A stretch of 10,103 bases of DNA from Planctomycetota bacterium (GTDB lineage Bacteria > Planctomycetota > Phycisphaerae > WQYP01). The notes beneath the pieces are model-generated. The model was not told the origin of the DNA and did no database searches. It saw only the letters and a program-made list of their open reading frames with translations. Both the position numbers and the translations under genes were made by a program. The stretch spans positions 1-10,103 of the forward strand of contig JAJZOA010000253.1 of assembly GCA_021852225.1 (NCBI GenBank), written 5' to 3'. Positions 1-5,943 of this stretch are shown one piece after another. The stretch's first letter is position 1. Each line of letters opens with the position of its first letter.

Positions 1-849
1 TAAAGCAGAAATGCTGCGCGATAGCGATGTGGCCATTCTGGGCGCAGGCGGAGCCGCCAGGCCAAATACCCGCCAGTCCGCGCGTTGCTCCTTAAAACGG
101 AATCGTTGCATCAGCGTCGATATAGGCGGCTGTCCGGGTGCGGAATGGGCCTCCGCGTCCAGTTGCGCAAAAGTAAACGCCGCTCCGAATTTTGCCGCCA
201 GAAGTCTTGAAATTTGCCCCGCTTCGCCCATGGCAATGACCACCAGCGGCAGATCATTAAAATCTGACCGCTGGTTATATAAGTTTAATGCCGCCACCGC
301 ATCGTTTATGTCGGCGGCCGCGAAGGCCACCTTCAGCACTGTCGCCTCCGGTATGGCAGCCATTGCGGCCACACGCTGATGTAAATCTGCTGGCCGCTGG
401 ACAAAATCATGATTGGAAATAATAAGTCCGGGTGCCCGCCGCTGCGTTGCGGCACTGGCACGCCAGGTTTCCGGCATCATCAGGCAGGGGGCTAAAACGT
501 CGGCGAATCCGGCTGAATTTTGCCACGCTTTCCACTCCACATCAATCAAATCGGGTTGATATCGGCAGGCCAATCTCAACAATTCCAGTCGCTGTGCTTC
601 TGAACCGGTAAACCCGCCACCTTCCCAAGCCGGTCGAATGGTCAGAATGGTTTTTAATCGCCGGATTTCCGGGTCCCGCAGTACCGCTTCAATCACAGTT
701 GCTTCGGTGCGGTCGCAGCGCAATTCAATGGCATCCGCTCCGGCGTCACGGGCTTTTACCGCAAAGGTCCGGGCTGTGGAAAGGTCGGTCACAAAAAGGG
801 GTGTTACGATCCACGTTGATGAAAACATGTTTCCCACGGGCGGACTCAT
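1..849 (-). CDS. aroDE: Type I 3-dehydroquinate dehydratase fused to shikimate dehydrogenase (partial, C-terminal part outside window)
   Basis: Third and, by fusion, fourth steps of the shikimate pathway (cytoplasmic): dehydration of 3-dehydroquinate, then reduction to shikimate. The 283 visible codons contain the type I dehydratase signatures: ELRCD at 42-46, TIRPAWEGGGF at 70-80, catalytic Glu105 in DVEW, His147 in ISNHDF, Schiff-base Lys173 in LKVAF, MGEAGQISR at 207-215 and APGQP at 237-241. From about residue 259 the chain continues into what resembles the start of a shikimate dehydrogenase (RVFG at 260-263, then an S-x-S shikimate-binding-like element at 275-277), so a bifunctional AroDE is expected. 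The SDH start is unusual, with about six extra residues between VFG and SxS. The ATG overlaps the nfo stop codon (ATGA, 849-846), suggesting translational coupling. The dehydratase call is firm; the fused second domain is inferred from its first ~25 residues. Confidence 0.88.
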   Translation of the reverse strand, partial: MSPPVGNMFSSTWIVTPLFVTDLSTARTFAVKARDAGADAIELRCDRTEATVIEAVLRDPEIRRLKTILTIRPAWEGGGFTGSEAQRLELLRLACRYQPDLIDVEWKAWQNSAGFADVLAPCLMMPETWRASAATQRRAPGLIISNHDFVQRPADLHQRVAAMAAIPEATVLKVAFAAADINDAVAALNLYNQRSDFNDLPLVVIAMGEAGQISRLLAAKFGAAFTFAQLDAEAHSAPGQPPISTLMQRFRFKEQRADWRVFGLAAPPAPRMATSLSRSISAL

Positions 850-1925
850 GGTGAGGCTCGTTTGCGTTTTGAAGTTGAAGCGGCGCCGGGGCTTTTCCGG
901 ATGCTGGTGGATGCGGTGCTCTTTTTTCCAGGCGGTGAAATCGCGGTCGCCAGGACCTTGCTTCGCTTGCGTGAGTTCAGGCCAACCGCTGAAATCGCTT
1001 TTAAACGCCCTGCGGGTTTCGCTGATTTTTTCGCCGGTCGGGAATCAGCCTCTAGCGGTACCAGTACCGGAGTTTCGCCATTCGTTAATGCTATTAATAC
1101 ATCAAGATTATTACGGTCCCATGGCAGGCCATTGGGGGCCATTTCTTTGGGTGTTTCTAGAATTTTTGGTATCTGCATAAATTGCGGGTTCCGGCAAATA
1201 GCCGCGAAGGCCGACAGGCCCACGTGGCCGTGGCCAATGTGTGTATGGCGGTCCACGCGGCTTCCCAGCGGCTTTTTGCTGTCGTTGAGATGCATAACCC
1301 GCAGATATTTCAGGCCGATGACGCGGTCAAATTCCGCAAGCATCTTTTCTGTGCCCGCTTCGGTGGTAATATCGTAACCCGCCGCCAGTACATGGCAGGT
1401 ATCCAAGCAGACCGCCAGCCGTGAATTTTCTCCGACGCCGGCCATGACATCCGCCAGATGCTCAAATTTATAGCCCAGGCAGGTTCCCTGTCCGGCCGTG
1501 GTCTCCAGGCATATAACAGTGTTGCCGGACGCACGAAATAGAATCTGTCGCAATGCGGTGATGATATTGGAAATGCCGACGGTTTCGCCGTTGCCGCCGT
1601 GCGCTCCCATGTGCGTGACCAGATATTTTATAGCCAGTTGTTCGCAGCGTTCCAGTTCGTGTGTGAATGCGGCAATGCTTTTCTGTCGCAATTCTGCATC
1701 CGTCGTGGCCAGATTGATCAGATAAGAATCATGCGCGACCACTTGGTCAAAGCCCAGGTCAGCCAATTGGCTACGAAAGGCCGCAGTGGTTTCCGGGGCC
1801 AGGGGCGGGGCGGCCCATTGCTGTTGATTTCGGGTAAAGACCTGCACTGTTTGCAAATGAAGCTCACGGGCTTCCGCCAGTGCGTTGGTCATGCCGCCAG
1901 CGATTGATAAATGAGATCCGAACAT
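846..1925 (-). CDS. nfo: Deoxyribonuclease IV (AP endonuclease, endonuclease IV family) with a basic C-terminal tail
   Basis: Cleaves DNA 5' of abasic sites in base-excision repair, using three metal ions in a TIM barrel. Counting from the ATG at 1925 (359 aa), all nine metal ligands of the family are present: H65, H105, E141, D175, H178, H212, D225, H227, E257. Each lies exactly four residues before its E. coli counterpart. The chain begins MFGSHLSIAGG, matching the family's N-terminus, which is why this start is preferred. An in-frame ATG at 1979 has a possible GAGG ribosome-binding site nine bases upstream and would add 18 residues unlike the family, so it remains an alternative. The barrel ends near residue 282. 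The last ~75 residues are a low-complexity Lys/Arg/Ser/Ala tail, not part of the usual enzyme and possibly DNA-binding. The gene overlaps aroDE by four bases. Confidence 0.93.
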   Translation of the reverse strand: MFGSHLSIAGGMTNALAEARELHLQTVQVFTRNQQQWAAPPLAPETTAAFRSQLADLGFDQVVAHDSYLINLATTDAELRQKSIAAFTHELERCEQLAIKYLVTHMGAHGGNGETVGISNIITALRQILFRASGNTVICLETTAGQGTCLGYKFEHLADVMAGVGENSRLAVCLDTCHVLAAGYDITTEAGTEKMLAEFDRVIGLKYLRVMHLNDSKKPLGSRVDRHTHIGHGHVGLSAFAAICRNPQFMQIPKILETPKEMAPNGLPWDRNNLDVLIALTNGETPVLVPLEADSRPAKKSAKPAGRLKAISAVGLNSRKRSKVLATAISPPGKKSTASTSIRKSPGAASTSKRKRASP

Positions 1926-2204
1926 GCCCAAAGCGTAACGTGGGGAGGGTAAATTTGGCAACCCGCTCACCCAAATCATAACAGCAGGCCTCGGCCCGCA
2001 TGCCGTAGGTTTTGCAAGCGGCGATTAACAAATAATCGACGTCCATCCGGTCCGATCAGCCACCGATCGTGCGGACTATTCATTCAATATGAACAATCCG
2101 CGGTACCTCATAAGACCAATCGCATCATCGGGCGGAATCGCCGGGACGCGTAAAGTGTCCGCACCTTTATCAGGAGAGGTCATAGACCGGCGTGTCGAGC
2201 TTAT

Positions 2205-2222
2205 TTGGCACGGAATTTGCTT
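2205..2222 (+). promoter_or_regulatory. Sigma-54 (RpoN) -24/-12 promoter
   Basis: TTGGCACGGAATTTGCTT matches the sigma-54 consensus (YTGGCACGrNNNTTGCW) at every defined base. The invariant GG (2207-2208) and GC (2219-2220) are separated by exactly ten bases. Transcription should start near 2232 and read the 118-aa membrane protein at 2412. Sigma-54 promoters need an AAA+ activator bound upstream. A weak imperfect inverted repeat, AAAGTG (2152-2157) with CACCTTT (2162-2168), is a possible but unproven activator site. The rest of the gap 1926-2204, up to the divergent nfo gene, holds no convincing ORF, and I could not pin down an nfo promoter there. Confidence 0.8.
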
Positions 2223-2266
2223 CATACCTATTTCGTCAGGCGGGTCTGCCCTGATTATCGGCATCT

Positions 2267-2330
2267 GTGCCTTTGGCACGATTGACTGGGCGACTCGCCA
2301 GAGTTGATTGCGTGATCAACCCGACGGGTT
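2267..2330 (+). other. Cluster of short hairpins in the sigma-54 leader
   Basis: The predicted leader (about 2232-2411) contains three short perfect inverted repeats. They are GTGCC/GGCAC around TTT (2267-2279), TTGAT/ATCAA around a six-base loop (2304-2319), and AACCC/GGGTT around GAC (2318-2330). A weaker GGCG/CGCC lies at 2289-2299. The second and third share bases 2318-2319, so they cannot both form fully. The first hairpin includes a second copy of TTTGGCACG (2272-2280) without a -12 element. No known riboswitch class is recognisable. A regulatory role is speculative. Confidence 0.3.
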
Positions 2331-2411
2331 CGGACATGCTATTGCGAAATTCATGCCAAGTCCGCACCGGCCGACAGCTATCTTCCATGGCCCTTTTTTG
2401 GGTGAGGTGCA

Positions 2412-2768
2412 ATGATGAAATCTCCTATTCCTCTGCGTGCCGATTGGGCGAAATCCTTTCCGCTCCCGAAAAAAGTTCGCTTTCCCAAGCATCCCGCCCT
2501 TTGGAATGAGGCGGGGCCGCGTAAGTTACTCACGTTCATGGGCCGGATTTTAATTGCGTTGCCGGCACTTCTTGGGTTGATGATCATCATGCAGTCATTC
2601 ATGGCGTCGGATAGTCCGCTGCACCATGCGGCTAAACCGGCCAGTTTTATTGGGCCGGCAAATGTCTCTTCCGGCACAATGGATAGCGCCATGCCGTTAA
2701 AAGCCACCGTTGCCGGCGGCACGGCTACGAGCGCAATTTCGGCGAATGTCGGTCAGACTGGTTCGTAA
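2412..2768 (+). CDS. Small single-pass membrane protein of unknown function, sigma-54 controlled
   Basis: I do not recognise this 118-aa protein. A basic, proline-rich N-terminus (residues 1-38, about ten Lys/Arg) precedes one hydrophobic segment at about 39-63. A C-terminal half follows that is almost free of charge and rich in Ala, Gly, Ser and Thr. The positive-inside rule predicts the N-terminus in the cytoplasm and the C-terminal 55 residues outside. The n-region is too long for an ordinary signal peptide, so a membrane anchor is more likely. A GAGGTG ribosome-binding site (2404-2409) lies just before tandem ATGs at 2412 and 2415. The gene stands alone between a sigma-54 promoter and an intrinsic terminator, which supports its reality and implies conditional expression. 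It could be a cell-envelope or regulatory microprotein; nothing in the sequence decides this. Confidence 0.65.
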   Translation: MMKSPIPLRADWAKSFPLPKKVRFPKHPALWNEAGPRKLLTFMGRILIALPALLGLMIIMQSFMASDSPLHHAAKPASFIGPANVSSGTMDSAMPLKATVAGGTATSAISANVGQTGS

Positions 2769-2828
2769 TTCCCGCCCTGGGTTACCAAGTGTTTTGAATA
2801 CGCTGTTAGTCAATTGATTTCCAGAAGA

Positions 2829-2868
2829 AATACCCTGCCCAAACGAAACGGGACAGGGTATTTTTTTT
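2829..2868 (+). terminator. Rho-independent terminator of the sigma-54 unit
   Basis: AATACCCTG (2829-2837) pairs perfectly with CAGGGTATT (2854-2862). The stem continues as CCC/GGG (2838-2840 with 2850-2852) past a single bulged A. The loop is nine bases, and a run of eight T follows (2861-2868). It lies 60 bases after the stop at 2768 and separates that gene from the prepilin-like gene downstream. Confidence 0.92.
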
Positions 2869-3049
2869 GTCTCAAAATTCGATCCATTTCATGGTTGGCG
2901 GCGGATCTGCCCGGTCAGCCAGCCTTTGGGATAAATTCGCGCTCCTGGCGTCTGATAACCCCACCTTGCGTCCTATATCAGGTAAACACGAGCTTCTGTT
3001 ATTCGGTCTTAATTAACTTGCCGATACGCCTATTAGAACCCGGAAACAG

Positions 3050-3066
3050 GCCGCGCATTGCGCGGC
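3050..3066 (+). other. GC-rich hairpin upstream of the prepilin-like gene
   Basis: GCCGCGC and GCGCGGC form a perfect seven-pair stem around ATT, ending 53 bases before the start codon of the gene at 3120. No T-run follows, so it is not a classical terminator. It may shape the mRNA leader. Apart from this, 2869-3119 shows no convincing promoter, RNA gene or ORF. Confidence 0.35.
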
Positions 3067-3119
3067 AACCCGGCAAATTTAGTCGCCGGATTAAAGGGGG
3101 CTATCGCAAGGACCTTCAC

Positions 3120-4022
3120 ATGGAAACACCGGTTTTATGCAATACATCTATGATTTTTACCGTCCCGCTTTCTGACGCGGGAAGGCCAGGTACGTCATCC
3201 GGCCGCAAAGCTTTTACCTTGGTGGAAATGATCGTTGTGATGACAATCATTGCTTTGCTGATATCTTTGCTGCTGCCCGCGTTGGCGGCGGCTCGCGCCA
3301 CAGCGCGTACGGCATTGTGTGGTTCGAACCTTCGCAGTCTTGGTCAGGTTACGCTGGAATATGCAAGCAATTATCAGGGAATGTTGCCATACGGTACGTA
3401 CTCAAACCCCAAGTTTGCGACCAGTGTGTATAACTCCTATTTTGGTGAATGGGCTAATTTGGAATTCTATTTTCTAGTTGGCCCGCCCGTCAGTATTGGC
3501 AATAACGGAATTATTGGAAAAAATATTCCCGCCAATATGGCGGGAAAATGGAGCGATTATTTCTGGTGCCCGGACCGGCAGGTTCCCATGGTGGGAGGCT
3601 GGGGGGTTAACTATGCAGCCAATCCGAACGTATTTCTTACACCGTATACCAATTCGGTTAATTCCCTGGCGGCTAATCAGAGCATGCGTTTAAGCTCCAT
3701 ACCCAATCCCGCAAGCCTCATTTCCATCGGTGATACCAACCAGAGTTGGCCCGGAACTGGCAATTGTGCGGCGTTTCTGTTTTCCTGGTTGCCGGGGCAA
3801 TTAACTTGGCAATATGGTGCTTATACCAACCAAACCGTTATTCCGCCTAATCCTGGTAATAATGATGCAACCACATCCATCGTGAACCATCAGGGATTGC
3901 GCTATCGTCATGATATGAATGAAGCGGGTCAGGGCGTTGCAAATGTCGTTTTCGTGGACGGCCATATTCAAACCATGGCCGAAAATGGCCTGCACGTTTA
4001 CAACGTTCTGCCAATCAATTAG
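3120..4022 (+). CDS. Type IV prepilin-like secreted protein (DUF1559-like, with 'H...DG' C-terminal domain)
   Basis: A 300-aa pseudopilin-type protein of the kind greatly expanded in Planctomycetota. A 31-residue basic leader ends in GRKA (28-31), followed by the prepilin motif FTLVE with Glu36 at +5 and a hydrophobic helix to about residue 57. Prepilin peptidase should cut before Phe32; the residue before the cut is Ala, not the usual Gly. C150 in WCPD (149-152) and the C-terminal VDGH (279-282) match the family. His264 is followed by 15 residues before the DG, where the classic spacing is nine, so there is a small insertion. The start at 3120 is chosen because an AAGGA ribosome-binding site lies at 3108-3112. 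The longer in-frame ORF would start before a terminator. The protein probably forms or decorates envelope fibres or a type II/IV apparatus; its exact role is unknown. Confidence 0.88.
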   Translation: METPVLCNTSMIFTVPLSDAGRPGTSSGRKAFTLVEMIVVMTIIALLISLLLPALAAARATARTALCGSNLRSLGQVTLEYASNYQGMLPYGTYSNPKFATSVYNSYFGEWANLEFYFLVGPPVSIGNNGIIGKNIPANMAGKWSDYFWCPDRQVPMVGGWGVNYAANPNVFLTPYTNSVNSLAANQSMRLSSIPNPASLISIGDTNQSWPGTGNCAAFLFSWLPGQLTWQYGAYTNQTVIPPNPGNNDATTSIVNHQGLRYRHDMNEAGQGVANVVFVDGHIQTMAENGLHVYNVLPIN

Positions 4023-4055
4023 GCATGTGAAATATTGCACAATCTATTTTGCCAT

Positions 4056-4091
4056 CCGCCTTAATTATTTTAAAAAAAATAAATTTGGCGG
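4056..4091 (+). other. Imperfect A/T-rich hairpin after the prepilin-like gene
   Basis: CCGCC/GGCGG (4056-4060, 4087-4091) encloses AATT/AATT and ATTTT/AAAAT, with small bulges, around an AAAA loop, 34 bases after the stop codon. It may mark the mRNA 3' end or protect it. There is no T-run after it, so I do not call it an intrinsic terminator. The following stretch 4092-4300 shows nothing I can name. Confidence 0.35.
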
Positions 4092-4300
4092 CGGAGGTGC
4101 TCATCAGCTTTCGCCCTTTGTCCAGATTCTCTGTTTTTCATTGTTCTGGCAACATGGGGTTTGGCATAGTCTTTTACGTGGCAATTCCATCTGTCTTGTT
4201 GGCGGCTTTCCGGTCATCTCTTTGCATTTGTCGATCGAGAAATTGCCCGGGCGGGCGCTCATATTCTTAAATTGGGGTGAGTGCGGCGGGGCCGGCAAGT

Positions 4301-4333
4301 CAATTCTGGTTGCGATTTCGCGATTCAGAATTG
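4301..4333. repeat. Eight-base inverted repeat next to the rpsB promoter (possible operator)
   Basis: CAATTCTG (4301-4308) and CAGAATTG (4326-4333) are perfect reverse complements. They frame an inner GCGA-TT-TCGC palindrome (4312-4321). The repeat ends 13 bases before the -35 hexamer at 4347. That position suits a transcription-factor site, but it could instead be a hairpin in a read-through transcript. No known operator consensus is recognised. Confidence 0.35.
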
Positions 4334-4346
4334 CGCTAAAAAACCA

Positions 4347-4375
4347 TTGACTCCCCATCCAATTTCCCGTAGGCT
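4347..4375 (+). promoter_or_regulatory. Sigma-70-type promoter of rpsB
   Basis: TTGACT (4347-4352, five of six consensus bases) is followed after exactly 17 bases by TAGGCT (4370-4375, three of six, keeping TA and the final T). Initiation near 4382 would give a leader of about 145 nt before rpsB. The -10 box is weak, so this is a prediction. Confidence 0.55.
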
Positions 4376-4393
4376 AGTGGTTTACGCCGCGTT

Positions 4394-4495
4394 CGTTGGC
4401 TTGCCCCGGTGTGTTGCCGGAGTTGCCAATGGTTTGTTTTGGCGGCCGGTGTGCCGTTCATAAGCGATGGTAGGAAATCTCCGCGGCGTGGTTTC
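4394..4495 (+). promoter_or_regulatory. Structured rpsB leader (possible autoregulatory RNA)
   Basis: CGTTGGC (4394-4400) pairs with GCCAATG (4425-4431), one pair being a G-U. Inside lies a CCGG/CCGG stem (4406-4409, 4417-4420). A second stem, GAAATC (4474-4479) with GGTTTC (4490-4495), follows. Many bacteria repress rpsB through S2 binding to its own leader. That precedent makes these stems candidates, but I see no match to a described S2 leader motif. Confidence 0.35.
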
Positions 4496-4527
4496 TGAAG
4501 TCGCTGATACAATTCGGAGCCTTTTTC

Positions 4528-5394
4528 ATGGCCAATCCCCAATTGGTGCGCGACCTTGTGGACGCGGGTATTCATTTCGGCCACCGGACCAGCCGGTGGA
4601 ATCCAAAAATGAAGCCGTACATTTACGGCAAGCGGAATTTGATTCATATTATTGACGTGCGCGAAACCCTGAAGGGTGTTCTGGCGGCACAGCGTTTCCT
4701 CGGTCGGCTGGTTGCCAGCGGCCGCGATGTTCTGTTTGTGGGCACCAAGCGGCAGGCCCGGGCGGTCATTGACGATATCGGCAAGCAGGCTGGAATGCCG
4801 GTTGTAACCGAGCGGTGGCTCGGCGGCACGCTCACCAATTTCCGCACGATCCGTTCCCGCCTTCAGCGGCTGGAGGAACTCGAACGCGTACTCAACTCAC
4901 CGGATGTAAACAAAAGCTACTCCAAGAAAATGGAATCGAGCCTGAAGCGGGAATACCGCAAGATCCTTCGTAATCTTGCCGGCATCCGCAATATGGAACG
5001 GCTGCCTGGTGCACTGTTTGTGGTGGACGTGCGGCGCGAAGTTATCGCAATCGCCGAAGCCCGCAAGCTCGGAATTCCTGTAGTTGCCATTATTGATACC
5101 GACAGCGATCCAGACTTGGTGGATATTGCCATTCCGGCCAACGACGATGCACTTCGCGGCATTGACCTGATTATGAAAGAAGTTTTGGCGTCTATTCTGG
5201 AAGGAAAAGCCGGCCGCATTGCCAAGGAAGAGCAGGACAAGGCCCAGCAGCGCTCCGCACGCCAGGAAAAATCTGGCCGCCGTCGCACCACATCCCAGCA
5301 AGCCGCCGATGAGGCCGAGGCCGAAAAGCCGCAGGCTGTTGTGACTGAAGCAACCCCGGCACCCGCCGCGGCAGCTCCGGTCGCCAACGCCTGA
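4528..5394 (+). CDS. rpsB: 30S ribosomal protein S2
   Basis: Structural protein of the small ribosomal subunit, needed late in assembly and for translation initiation. The sequence is typical: GIHFGHRTSRWNPKM (14-28), YIYGKRN (31-37), HIIDVRET (40-47), FVGTKRQA (70-77), ERWLGGTLTNF (95-105) and AIIDTDSDPDLVDIAIPAND (187-206). The globular part ends near residue 230. The remaining ~58 residues form a charged, then Ala/Pro-rich tail that exceeds the E. coli protein and is probably disordered. A CGGAG ribosome-binding site lies about nine bases before the ATG. The usual partner tsf (EF-Ts) is absent: an intrinsic terminator follows only 30 bases after the stop, and no gene on this strand follows in the window. 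Confidence 0.98.
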   Translation: MANPQLVRDLVDAGIHFGHRTSRWNPKMKPYIYGKRNLIHIIDVRETLKGVLAAQRFLGRLVASGRDVLFVGTKRQARAVIDDIGKQAGMPVVTERWLGGTLTNFRTIRSRLQRLEELERVLNSPDVNKSYSKKMESSLKREYRKILRNLAGIRNMERLPGALFVVDVRREVIAIAEARKLGIPVVAIIDTDSDPDLVDIAIPANDDALRGIDLIMKEVLASILEGKAGRIAKEEQDKAQQRSARQEKSGRRRTTSQQAADEAEAEKPQAVVTEATPAPAAAAPVANA

Positions 5395-5423
5395 TCCTTT
5401 CAATTTTAAATGGTTGAAAACAG

Positions 5424-5458
5424 ACGCCGTCCCCGTTTTCGGGACGGCGTTTTTTTTT
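5424..5458 (+). terminator. Rho-independent terminator of rpsB
   Basis: ACGCCGTCCC (5424-5433) pairs perfectly with GGGACGGCGT (5441-5450) around a seven-base loop, and a run of nine T ends at 5458. It lies 30 bases after the rpsB stop and makes rpsB monocistronic. Confidence 0.96.
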
Positions 5459-5514
5459 GCTCGTGCCAGTGCCCAGGTGGTTTGCAACGGAACGTTCAAA
5501 GTTGTGGGACAGGC

Positions 5515-5555
5515 AAAAAAGAAAATCCTCCGCAGAATCATAGTTTCTACAGAGG
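5515..5555 (-). terminator. Rho-independent terminator of the dinG unit, convergent with rpsB
   Basis: Read on the minus strand, CCTCTGTAGAA (5555-5545) and TTCTGCGGAGG (5537-5527) form an unbroken eleven-pair stem with two G-U pairs and a seven-base loop. The T-rich tail A-TTTT-C-TTTTTT (5526-5515) follows. It ends about 110 bases past the last minus-strand ORF. A competing stem, CGCAGAA/TTCTGCG (5531-5537, 5582-5588), is also possible. No gene lies between 5459 and 5625. Confidence 0.8.
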
Positions 5556-5625
5556 GTGAAGAGTTTAACGCTCTTTAATTGTTCTGCGAGCTTGGTCTCG
5601 GCAGGGGCATACTCTATGGGAGGTT

Positions 5626-5943
5626 TCAGGCTTGGCACTTGCGACGCTTAATCGCCATAACGCCCAGCAAGCCAATTGCAAGGAACGCCAGCGAAGCGGG
5701 TTCGGGAGTCGGTGTGGCCGTCAATGTCGGGTTAAACAGGCTGGATTGTTCAAAGATGCCCGCTGTTGTGGTGGGGGTGGCCTGCAGGTCTTCGCCCAGA
5801 ATAACCGTCAGATCACCGGAAACGGTGGCGCCGGTGGTGTAGTTGACTGTCAGCGGGCGGGCAAAACCGGCCACCAACCTGCCCGTCGGGTCGGAGGCGG
5901 TTTTTGGGGATCGGGAATCAAAACCAGCCAGTAACCCGCCCAC
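5626..5943 (-). pseudogene. Truncated PEP-CTERM protein (C-terminal sorting tail without signal peptide)
   Basis: The 3' end encodes a clear PEP-CTERM sorting signal: a Thr/Pro-rich spacer, PEP at residues 80-82 (EPASL at 81-85), a hydrophobic helix at about 84-97 and a basic end with KRRK (99-102). Such tails are recognised and cut by an exosortase and mark exported, often surface or matrix, proteins. Export needs an N-terminal signal peptide. Here the frame is closed by a TGA at 5967-5965, and the only plausible starts (GTG at 5943 or later) give a protein with none. I therefore read it as the 3' remnant of a larger gene, or a gene broken by a frameshift, left downstream of dinG. The longest reading is 105 aa; surface PEP-CTERM proteins usually have 200 or more. 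The tail is convincing; the pseudogene status is inferred. Confidence 0.65.

Noticed and set aside
638..1180. 180-aa plus-strand ORF
   Set aside because: Antisense to nfo and aroDE, whose catalytic residues are all intact on the other strand.
1864..2046. 60-aa minus-strand ORF overlapping the nfo start
   Set aside because: It overlaps the conserved N-terminus of nfo in another frame and has no recognisable motif; most likely chance.
2076..2307. Opposed small ORFs in the gap between nfo and the 118-aa gene
   Set aside because: Both cover the sigma-54 promoter, lack ribosome-binding sites and show no protein-like pattern.
2814..3119. Upstream in-frame extension of the prepilin-like gene by 102 residues
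   Set aside because: It begins before the terminator at 2829-2868 and is not pilin-like; the ATG at 3120 has a good ribosome-binding site.
3319..3334. GGTTCGAACC, reminiscent of a tRNA T-arm
   Set aside because: It is inside the prepilin-like coding sequence, with no acceptor or anticodon stem around it.
4336..4647. 103-aa minus-strand ORF over the rpsB promoter and start
   Set aside because: Overlaps the start of rpsB and its leader, with no motif or ribosome-binding support.
5485..5500. GAACGTTC palindrome resembling a LexA-type half-site pair
   Set aside because: Spacing does not match a known LexA box, and it lies between two convergent terminators with no promoter to regulate.
4897..5541. 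214-aa minus-strand ORF
   Set aside because: Antisense to rpsB and spans its terminator; a shadow frame.
5531..5588. Seven-base outer stem suggesting a tRNA-like fold
   Set aside because: No T-arm or anticodon-arm consensus and only 58 bases long; most of it is better explained by the minus-strand terminator.
5631..5647. Second sigma-54-like site, TTGGCAC then GC at the right spacing
   Set aside because: The -12 half lacks the TT before GC, it lies inside the PEP-CTERM coding end, and no plus-strand gene follows.
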